From Alitta virens (taxonomy: Eukaryota; Annelida; Polychaeta; Phyllodocida; Nereididae): 64,000 bases of DNA. The position numbers and the translations under genes are program-made. The stretch lies in the NCBI GenBank assembly GCA_932294295.1, contig OW028582.1:1681015-1745014 (forward strand), read 5' to 3'. The stretch's first letter is position 1, and each line of letters opens with the position of its first letter. Shown here one piece after another: positions 22,053 to 32,900 of the stretch. The notes beneath the pieces are model-generated. The model saw only the letters and a program-made list of their open reading frames with translations, searched no databases and was not told the origin of the DNA.

Positions 22053-23265
22053 GGGAAAAAGTGCAGTATTATAATAAGACCCAATGGTTATGTGGTATTT
22101 TTTTATATTCCCCACGAGTGGACAGATTGGCCAGGATTCACGAGTGGCATTAGCCACGAGTGAATTCTGAAGCCAATCTGTCCACAAGTGAGGGAATATA
22201 AAAATATACCACATATCCACTTGGGTCTTATTTATACCCCACAATTTTCACTTTTAGTTGAGCTGCCTGGCTATGCATTCATGTAGTATAGAAAAAATTC
22301 ATGAATATTAATTTTTGCCATTGACCAATCAGAGCATTGCATAACTGTCAACAACGTCATCACCTCAAAACTTTCTGGGACATTTTCACATTAATAAAAA
22401 TTACGAAATGATATTTACAAACCATTTGTTAAATATTTCTTGTCAGAATTGTTTTTTATACTAGATTTCGATAGAAAATGTTTTATTGTTTAGTATTATT
22501 AGATTGTATTACCGAAGCGATAACGCTCCTGTGACGTTGCCCATAGCAACACAGCCACACAATAGCTTGTATCTGTGGACTGAACAGACCATTGACTTTC
22601 TGTTACGTTTTTTGGTCCTGGAATCATTAATTCTTGTCCGATTTCAAAAATTCAAACTTTTTTAGGGAGCTGACAATTTTATTTTTTGAATGGTGGTAAA
22701 ATTGTGACTCCGAATATTGTTTTAAAGCGGCGGCGCTAGTTTAAACGGCGAAGCGCTAAGCTGCAAAAAGTGATTTTTTTTGTCATTGGCCTGCCATACA
22801 TAGAAGTATGTGGTATACATTTCCCATCCTTGTAAGGTAAGCCATGTAGTATACACATGTATACCACATAGGCTATACCACATGGCTTTTCTATGTGGTA
22901 TACAACTGATTGTGGGGTATAGCGGCGGACCCAAATTTTAACCATATTTAGCAAGCCTTGTCGCCAGGCCTATGACGTCAAATGCATGAATGTAATATGT
23001 GATGTCACAAACAATGTCTGTCTGTCTGTCTGTCTATCAATCAATCTATCTATCTAGCTGTATGTCTGTTTGTCTTTCTATCTATCTATCTAACGGCGGT
23101 GGTGATCATTTTCAATGCAAGAACCCAGTTTATGGTTTATATTTCAAATGTTATTCTTATTGTGTGCCAGATCGAAATTTGCTAAAAAATTTTTGATTAT
23201 TTTCATATTTCATGGATGCCAAACATGGGCTTAAATTTGGGTCCCGCAATACTGCACTGAACCCG
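22053..23265. mobile_element. MITE 'GTGCAGTATAGCGGACC' copy 4, split by another element
   Basis: The left terminus GGGAAAAAGTGCAGTAT ends at ~22070. The family resumes at ~22917 with TATAGCGGCGGACCCAAATT and finishes at GCAATACTGCACTGAACCC. The ~846 bp between are a foreign insertion (see 22071-22916). The right part also carries a TCTG/TATC microsatellite. Confidence 0.75.
22071..22916. mobile_element. Inserted element with palindromic ATGTGGTAT arms
   Basis: 22083-22245 is a long imperfect palindrome: AATGGTTATGTGGTATTTTT and ACGAGTGGACAGATTGG pair with CCAATCTGTCCACAAGTG and ATACCACATATCCACTTG. A second GTGGTATACA / TATACCACAT cluster occupies 22800-22915. The middle is unique and non-coding (it includes a CCAAT-type TTGACCAATCAGAGC at 22321). 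It may be one element or two. Confidence 0.6.
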
Positions 23266-23507
23266 TAAACTGTTGTATTACCTTAGTTTGCTATCTCATA
23301 AAATCTAGGGCATCTTCCTGTAATACGGAAAGATGAGATAGCAATCTAAGGTAAAATACTTAAAATTAAACCACGCAGTTGCTGTGCGACATATCACTCT
23401 GATAATGGCACGCCTTCTTTCGTGTTTAACTTATTCTTGAGACTCCACTTGACAATCTTTATCATTGAATGAGAATATATACGTTTGACTAACCATTGAA
23501 CTTGCAG

Positions 23508-23575
23508 AAGTAGAGCTGGAAATTTTACAGCGAAAGATTCTATAGTCAGCAGTGAATTTTAATGCTCTATTAAAG
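23508..23575 (+). other. Candidate 5' UTR exon of the TNFR/carbonic-anhydrase fusion gene
   Basis: A 68-bp block sits between an acceptor-like TTGAACTTGCAG and a donor TAAAG|GTAAGA. It has no open frame and lies 275 bp upstream of the exon that carries the start codon (acceptor at 23850). It is read as non-coding leader. It may instead contain the transcription start, in which case the acceptor match is chance. Confidence 0.35.
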
Positions 23576-23915
23576 GTAAGAAAGTTAAAGTTTCTTAAAA
23601 TATCTGATACCTGACAGTTAAGGTAAAGCGTATAGTAATTCTACATAGATTAGATAGATTAGATTGTGTATTTATGTTAATTAATGAAATAAATATATCA
23701 AAATTGTTATCGAATGTCTTATCAGTTGTGCATTGTGTGTATAAACTCCGCAGGAAAGTGGTACACAGTGCACCGTGCTTTTTAGACTTAGATAGCAGTT
23801 TTCAATTGCAATTAACTTATTTGTTTTCTTTTTTCTTTGTCATTTTACAGTTTTCTTGGCGGATTTAAAGAACAATGGATTAAACTGTTAAATATCTCCT
23901 ACGGATTACTGCGAG

Positions 23916-23978
23916 ATGTTGGGAAAAGATCTGAAAATGCTCAAAATTGTACTGTTGTTAACGGCAACACTTTCTCAG
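23916..23978 (+). CDS. Exon 1 of the fusion gene: signal peptide
   Basis: Twenty-one codons, MLGKDLKMLKIVLLLTATLSQ, end at CAG|GTCAGT in phase 0. Basic residues followed by a Leu/Val/Thr core make a typical secretory signal; the cleavage site would fall in the next exon near VTAAP. The exon probably starts at 23851 with 65 bp of leader, which holds a two-codon upstream ORF (ATG GAT TAA at 23874). The match to a downstream TNFR exon starting in phase 0 supports this start. Confidence 0.75.
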
Positions 23979-26900
23979 GTCAGTGTTTTTTAAATGTACT
24001 GTATTTGTCCGATTATAAATCAAGTATTTTATAGTGCATTGGTAGTGCTATTTAACTATTAGAATTTTCTAAGTGAGAAATAAGCTAAACGTCTATTTAT
24101 TTGTCTGATTATAAATCAAATATTTTATATTTTATTGTGCATTGGTGCTGCTATTTGAAATTAAAATGTCCTAAGTTAGAAATATGCTGAAAGTCAATAT
24201 ATTTGTCCAATTATAAACCAAATATTTTATATTTTATTGTGCATTGTGCTGCTATTTAACAATTAAAATGTCCTAAGAAATAAGCTGAACGTCTATTTAT
24301 TTTTCCGATTAGAAATCAAATATTTTAATAATTTATAGTGCTTTGTCGGTGCTTTTTAACAATTAGAATTTCTAAGTTAGAAATAAGATAAGTCTATTTA
24401 TTTGTCCGATTATATATAAATAAAACATTTTGATATTTTTTAGTACCTTCAGGTTGCTACTTAACAAGTCTATATTCTAAGTTTGAGATTAGGTATCGTT
24501 CTTATTTCAAAACGCTTTGTGGAACCCACTTTTTAAAGGCGTAACATGTTTGTACTCACTGTTTAATATCTTTACAAAATATAGAGCTGCCAGTTACTAG
24601 ACATGTTGATTAATTTACAATGTGACATAATCTTGATAGTGTCACTTTTATCATTTGAAATTAACTTACATAGTTAGCGGATGTTGATAAAACATTTCAC
24701 ATACTTCTAGCACTATTTCTTTCCGATGTTGTTTTGATGCTTGTTTTTGTTTAGTAGTAATTTTTGTTAGCGAATTAGGAAAAGAAAGTTCAGGTAGCGT
24801 CATAAATGTACATATCTGTCACTGAAGTGAAACATCGGAAAGCCTAAATGATATAATTTTACAGGGATTGCTTTTTCTCGACCGCGTCCTTGTCCTCATT
24901 CTTGTCTTCATAAGATTTATTGGTGTTTACATTATTAAGTTTATATGCAATGTAGTTTTTATTTCCTCCTTTCCTTAATAATTGTGTGTGTTCAATTTTT
25001 TGGGTATAGTGCAGTATAGCGGACCAAAATGTATGCCCATATTTGGCGTCTATGAAATATAAAAATATATAGTGTTTTTTAGCCAAAATATGTTCTAGCA
25101 CAGAAGTATAATAATATTTGCGTAGCACAGTGGAGGTTTCCGATAAAAAACAACAAAAACAATGCCTTGTCTTAAAAAAGAAAAGAGCGGTCGTTTTTTG
25201 TGACGTCATTTATTGAATTTAGGGATATGACGTCATAGGCATGACCAAAATGCTCGCTAAATAAGGTAATAAATTTGGGTCCACTATACTGTACTTTTTC
25301 CAAATTTTTTTATTTAAATATTAACTGGGTGCTCCCCTTGCCAGCGACAGTTACCTGTCATTAGGGGCCCCAATCAATTACATTTTTAGATATGTTATTG
25401 ATTAAATAAAGTTATTCTGAATTCTGAGTTCTGAACACTCAACACATTCGGGTAGTTTTATTAAGCACTTAAAGCATGACTACACAAATTCCGAGCGTTA
25501 TCTCACTGTGTGGGCTCTTAGGCTAATCTAGGTAACTCAGCTACTCGTTTTAAGTATGCTATGTTTACATTAGGCAGGTATTTGACACCACCTAATATGT
25601 ATACCCGACGATGCTGCCACTTGAAAGTTTGTAGTGGCGATAAGGTCACATAGACAATGTATTTATATCTCTGTATATTTGATTAGCCTCTCAACAGTAG
25701 TTGTTGCATGATTAATTGCAATATTAAAGCCCATTAATCATCTATATTTAGAATTGTCAATTGACTGAATAATGTCAATTTAATTAGCAGATATACAACT
25801 TGACTTATCGAATATTATAAATGGCACTCGCACTTAAGAAAATGAAAGACTGAGCTAATGATATCACTCGTGATCGTGTAATCGTAATGCCACCATTTTT
25901 AAACATCTGCTCAACGCGTTATTTTGGTTTTTATAATCTTTTTACGAGTCATAAGTAGTCTAAAAACTGACTTGTAGATGCCATTTGTTTTTTTTAATGA
26001 TTTAGAGCTCCTGGATGTTGGTAATTACACATTTTCGTGAGTTGATTAATTATGAAGCACGTCAGACATTGCATGTGCAGCATACTATAGTTAATTTTTT
26101 TGGGATATGTAGAGAGGTATGAACACATGCTTAATAACAGAACTGAATATTCACGTGTTAATATTGGACATTCCTCATAACATACAAAGACCATACTAAA
26201 TACCAATGCATATTTTTTGTGAACTCCTTTTCTTGCCCAATTCATACATTATTTCCAATAATAATTCTGATCTGGGCAGACTAAGTCAGTGCCTCTTTCT
26301 GAAGCTGATTTGGCGACATCACAATTGACCATTGTGACGTCACAATTGCAGACTCTAAGTCATGCTAGAAACAATGCCGGCAGAGGCTAAATATTTTTCT
26401 TATGAAAATGCATTGGAATCCTTCATTGTGTGGCTCAGAAAAGTGCCCCTCATCTGGAATATGGATAAACCTTCTGGTGAAAGGTTACTGATCACATCAG
26501 TGATGAAAATAATGCCGCACATCAGGTCAGTTTAAAGTTAGGTGTTCAAACCTCATTACACAATAATCTGTAATCTGGTGCTTCTCCCGTAAAAGCCTGG
26601 ATAGTACTGATGTAGTACTTATTGCCAACTTTTTTGTTGTTGTGATTTATAAGTATCAAATATCATACACAATTAACACTGAGTAATTGGCTCAAAAATT
26701 AGAATAGTTCAAAGTTCAAATGTCTCAATGCAACTGGGTCTGCAGCTAGTCAACTCAAATGACCAGCTGCAGGCAGACGTCATGATGAGATGATAAGTCC
26801 ACACCATGTTACACATTTACCCCACTTTTACTTGCCTCAGCATAGATCCAGTTGCTTGATGGAAAAATTATCTGAAATATAATGATGGCACGATTCGCCG

Positions 26901-29900
26901 ATTTTAATCGATTATCGTCGACAAAACAAAGTAACAGCCGATAATCAATGCTAGTGTTGAAAAATCGATTTTGTTAATCTTCTTTGCATTTGTTCTCAGT
27001 CCATGGAAAAATAAATTTGATTTAAAAATTGATTATTGCATCGAACAGCTTACCAATTAATCGATGTTAGTTTTGAGACCAATTTGCCATCACTACTGAA
27101 ATACAGTACTTAGAACCTTAATTTAAGACCAGCTCGGCTAGAATTTGGACCTATAGCTCTATATTTGCCATTGCGGTTCACATCTTAGTAAGACCACCCT
27201 TCCATTAAGACGGGGTCCACTAAATATTGCACCGAGGGTGGTCTTAATAGCTTGGCATAGAAAGGGTGGCTTTTAATCCAACATATAATGCAGTGTATGT
27301 CATGTAATGGTACAAGTATCAAGCTCAGCTACAGCTGGTAAACTGATTAAACTTAAGGTTACACAAGTATTTCAAAGCCCCTTTTTTCCAGGGGTCAGTT
27401 TGCTATTGGTTCTCTCTGCTCCAGTGCACATATACATGGCCTGTTCTTATTGGCTTGTGCCTTGGGGTGGACAGTGGTCACTACCCCTTTTTCTGGTTCA
27501 CTTATCTTTGCTTAAGTTCTCTTAGACTTTAAATGCCTTAAAGCAGGCTTGCTTAAAGTTCTTATTACTGAACTCTTAAGTCATAGTTCAGTAATACATA
27601 ATAGATTGATATTTAGTTACATTAATACATTTTTGACTATATGACACTACTATACACTGATCGCACAGAAGATTACTGATCTCAGGATCTAATGAGGAAT
27701 TTCCCATCGTTTCACAAATTCTCCAGAAGTTAAATTACAAAATAAAACATTTTATACTTCACCTACAGGGTGCGGCCTAAATACTTGCACCAGGCATCTC
27801 CTCTTTCGGGATAGCTCTAGGTTACTTAAATGCTTCTGTATGATCCATGACGTAGTCTAATGCTTGTATTGCACAGGCTGAGGTGAAAATGACCCAAAGG
27901 TGTGATAAGTGTGCATGTGCTATATTTAGATCCAGATTATCTATAATTCTTGAGGAAACAAGAAAATATATTCATAAAGATAATTTAAGACTATTATTAC
28001 TTTTGTGTATATGATTGCAGCTGCATGCGATTACAGTCAATTGAGGTAATAACAAAAGAGGTAGCAGTAGCTGCTGGTGCAAGTTTTTATGCCGCACCCT
28101 GTAGATAACCAACGAAACCCTACTCGGGATATAACTATTACTTAAGAGTTTGTGAATTGTCTATTCCAGGTGACTGCTGCCCCACTATGTCCTCTCTGCC
28201 CACCAGGCCAGGGGCCATCAGGACCATGCGATGATTTTCTAGACACAAAGTGCATTAATTGCCCTGCAGGGACGTATTCATCGCAGATCGATGACACTCA
28301 CTGCATTCTGTGCTCGATGTGTGGACCCGACCTCTACAAACTTCATCCATGCAATGCTACAAGTGATGTTGTCTGTGAACTCTGCAGCTGGCCAGAGTCG
28401 CCGAAGGATAATGTTGATTATCAGCTAAAATGTGTTGATGAATCAGAATCTGAAAACAGAAATAGACAGTTTTTTAGTTTTTCCTGGAGATCAGTTCGAC
28501 GACCAGGACAGCCCGATTTGCCTCCGTTGCCCTCAGATAGTGACGATTATGTCGCAGGAAAACGAGTGGCACCTGTGGTTGATTTCTCATTCCTTACAAA
28601 AACTGATCCTGAAAATACACCGGCAAATAGTAATACATCTTTAGACGAAGGTAGCCGTGGAGTCAATTCAAATGCATCTGTGAGTCATAAGGTGAATCAA
28701 ACGAGTGACCTAAGTGATTTGGAAGATTCAAATCTTCCTCGGGCTGAACCTTTGATTGGAAAACCACCGAAGAATGAAGCAGATGAATTTCCCGTTCAAG
28801 ATTGGAATTTGAAGCTAGATGACCCGGAAAAAATAGTACCCAACAATCAAGAAAAAAAAAACATTCCTCCACTCAAGGATGAAGATGATATTCCGGTTCA
28901 ACCCGAAGATGGGAATTTGAAGCCGGATGACCCGGAGAAAATAGTACCCAATAATCATGAAAAAGAAAACACTCCTCCCCTCGAGCAAAAACCCGATGAT
29001 ATTGAGAAAGACCCACAAGAAAAAGATGCTCCTACCGAAAATAACAAGGATGTGGGTAGTGACAATAATGAAAAGGAAGACAATGTTTCACCTGAAAAGA
29101 AAAATGATAAAGACACAAGCAAGCCTAATAAAGAAACGCAAGACGTGGCACCCCCTGACAAGGAAAAACTACAAGCGGACCGGCCTATTAAAGAATACGA
29201 CAAAAAGGACCAACAAGCCGATGCTCCCGTTAAAGATAATCCTGAAAATGATGGAAATAAACTTGGTTTAAAAGAGGAAAAGGATGATAATTATGAAGAA
29301 AATCCTCCGGCAGATTCTCCGATTGAAGATGGTACAGGAGTGCGACCAGTTGACAAACCAGTGGGTGATAATTCTAAGCCGAATGATCGAGGAGATAACC
29401 CCGATCTGAGCGACACAAAACAGACGAACAGTTCATCAGGAGGTAACGGCAAAGAGAGCGGCCATGATATTTCTTTCCCTAAGGATGGTACGGCGGATAT
29501 TCCAGGCGATGATGATAAAGGGAATGAAAACCCGATGAAGGAACAGAACCCAGAGGTTCCGGATGTTGATAAAATACAGCAAAACCAAACATCTGATCAT
29601 GATTTGGAACGACATCCTTCGAACCTCAATGCCAGTAAAGAAGTTTCGTTGGTTGACGTTCCGCGACAAAATTCCACCGAGAATCCTAACGGTCAAGACT
29701 CGCGCAAAGAAAGTGGATTACCTCCAGACATAAACGTCAGTGGAAATGATACAGAAGATAAACGTAGATCACCAGAAGACCATGACCCTAAGCAGAGTAA
29801 GAAAAAAAAATTCTTCCTCAAATGTATCATTTTTTAGTCCTAATAGAGGCCAGACTAATTGGTGTCAAGTGTCTGAGATCAAATGACATTTTGCCCAAGA

Positions 29901-32900
29901 TTAACAAAAACTTAATTTCTACTTTGTAGTTTCATGTTCCCTCTTAAACGGCTATGCGCAATAGGTATCTGTAATAGAATTTTAAGTCTCACAACTATTG
30001 ATGAGATTAATTATATTTGGAATATCTTAGTTTGTAGTCTATATCAATATCCCGCAACCTCATAGAAAAACCATGAGGTTCACACCATGAGATTCAATGT
30101 TGTGAAACTCATATTCCTTATTAAGGGAACAGCCTGGCCAATCACAGGACAGCACACACAAACTAAGTGACGTAATAAAATAGGCGTCACCAGTAAAACT
30201 AGAATTTTCATCAAAAATGTTATAAAATTGACAAAATCAGCCTCACCTGGCATAAGAAACTCTGATAACTTGATTCCTTTAAACTGAGTACAATTTTATC
30301 AATCTCATCACGAGTGAAGTTCAAGGCTCTGAACCACACAGTTTATTAAGTTTTATTATATTATAAAATGAATTTTACCAACATGTGGAGGTCACAAAAG
30401 ACCTATACATCAGTATTTTGGTTTCAACTCGTGACATTGTATTTGTTGATAAGTGTTGCTCATCATGAAATGGAACCTATCATTAAATATTTTATTTGCA
30501 GACAAATTACAAAAATCTGATGACACTGAGGTGGCAGAAACGAAGGTAATTAAGTTGTTAAATTAAGATCACCTCTCAAGTATGGACATGACATTTAGTC
30601 CTATCTTTGTAAGAATGTGCAGTGGTAATTAACCTAACTAACACCTCGCAATTAAGATATTTTTAACCCGAGATTAAAGATGGTCCTTATAGGGCAGGTC
30701 AGTCCTTGTGTGACCTTGGATCCAGAAATAGCAGAACAAGAACAATAACTTTATGGGTCACATAATTAGCAGCAATTACATGAAATTTGTTGTGCATTGG
30801 CGCCTTGAGTACGAGGGGTGGGGGCCTAACTCAGTGGTAGCGCATTGGGCTTCCAACCACTGGGTCCCGGGTTCAATTCCCGGTCGATCGTAAGTTGGAT
30901 GGCTGTTTCATCTTTCCTCTCATTGCCATGGTCCCTGCCTGTCCTAATTAGCCCATCAGGGGCAGAAATACAGGACGTAAAGCCCTAATCCACCCACCCA
31001 CCACTGTGAGGCGCAGAGGCTTAGCTCAGTGATAGCGTGCTGGGCTTCCAACCACTGGGTCCTGGGTTCAATTCCTGGTCGAGCCTTTTTTGGATGGCTA
31101 TTTCATCTTTCCTCTCATTGCCATGGTCCCTGCCTGTCCTAATTAGCCAATCAGGTGCCGAAATACGGGACATAAAGCTCTAATCCACCCACCCAACGCA
31201 CCTTGAATTTGAGTCATATCCATGGAAAAATAAATAAAAAGTTTTTTGAAAGTGCTTAGTTCTCACTTCAAACAACTGCCACCTCCTCCCACTGGGCAAG
31301 AGAATTATATTGATTAATCAGGGGTTGCCTTGGGTCTTTTCTAATTTATCTGACAGTTTGACGACTCTCCCTCTGGACGTTTCCTGGTTGCTTGAAATCT
31401 CAACATGCACCCTTTTCGCGTGGCGGCCATGTTGGAATTTTTGTCTCACTGACCTCATTTTGATTACGTCATATGTTATGACATCATTACTTCTCCATTG
31501 TTCTTGCATTCTGTGACCTCACCATGGCCATTGTCTATTGATGACATCACAATACTTATATCTGAGTGCAAAGAGAGGTCAGTGAAGCAAAAATGCCAAC
31601 ATGGCTGTTGTGTGAAAAGGGTGTATGGAGAAGTAATGATGTCATTATAAATGACGCATTCAAAATAAAGTTAATGAGGCAAAAATGCCAACATGGCTGA
31701 CATGTGAAAAGAGTGTATTGGCCTTAAATCTTAATAATGGATGATGTCACGACAGCCCAATTACTAATGACATCATCTGGTATAGTGTATTGGTGACATC
31801 ATGCATTGGGTTATTACTTCCGGGTCATAGGTCACACGTTAACTGACCAGCCCTGAAAAGCTCACTGTGGGTTCAATAACTTATTAACGTTCTCATTATT
31901 TTGTACAACTGCTTCATTAGTTCATGGGGAGAAAAAAAAAAGGTAACAGAGCCTACAGGGGGCACTACGACTGTAGTAAAAAAAAAAGAAGAGATGATGT
32001 CACTACACCATTGTTGCATGGATGACATCACCATTTAGATGTGTCACAATAGATGATGTCACAATATGGATGCGTCACAATATAGATGATGTCACAATAT
32101 AGATGATGTCAATATAGATGATGTCACAATATAGATGTGTCACAACATAGATGATGTCACAACAAGACGATGTCAATATAGATGCGTCACAACATAGATG
32201 ATGTCACAACATAGATGATGTCACAACATAGATGATGTCACAATATAGATGACGTCACAATATAGATGACGTCATCAAACAATACTTATCTGTTACAGTG
32301 TCAGTGACCTCTTGTACTTTTTCTCCCCATTACTAAATCTGCTCATTCTGTTGTTTTGATATTTCTAGGAGTCGGCAGAATTGATCTGGGATTCCGTTTC
32401 ACCCTTAGCTTTGGCTATGACGATTATAACGAGCGGATTCTTATTTTTTTTTATCGGATTTTTCTACCGAAGGTCAGGGAGTCATTATCGTCAGGATCCT
32501 TTTGCAGAACAGGTAACAAACTTTCAAAACAATTTTCATTCTTAATGCATTTTTTATGTTGCTGCTGTCAGCTCTTACTACCAGCTTTTACTGTCAGCTC
32601 TTACTACCAGGTTTTACAGTCAGCTCCTACTACCAGCTTTTACTGTCAGCTCTTACTACAAGCTTTTACTGTCAGCTCTTACTACCAGCTTTTACAGTCA
32701 GCTCTGACTACCAGCTTTTACAGTCAGCTCCTACTACCAGCCTTTACAGTCAGCTCTTTCTACAAGCTTTTACTGTCAGCTCTTACTACCAGCTTTTACT
32801 GTCAGCTCTTACTACCAGCTTTTACTGTCAGCTCTTACTACCAGCTTTTACTGTCAGCTCTTACTAATAGCTTTTACTGTCAGCTCTTACTAATAGCTTT

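Larger units (their letters stand above)
20166..23507. other. Spacer between NHLRC2 and the fusion gene
   Basis: No exon recognised. Contents: a degraded TTACACTCAG-type MITE (about 20185-20340), a Harbinger-type MITE (20737-20991), a C-run fragment of the same family (21470-21525), a nested pair of elements (22053-23265) and a TCTG/TATC microsatellite (23015-23094). The short frames here are AT-rich chance ORFs. Confidence 0.6.
30546..32368. other. Intron 3-4 of the fusion gene: SINE pair and two MITEs
   Basis: Holds two tandem tRNA-derived SINEs (30816-31195), a palindromic MITE (31409-31623) with a further half copy to ~31730, and a MITE containing a CRE-like minisatellite (31926-32328). 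No additional exon seen. Confidence 0.6.

Noticed and set aside
30816..31195. Two possible tRNA genes
   Set aside because: Box A and box B are present, but the anticodon and acceptor stems do not pair, and the sequences continue into a shared SINE body.
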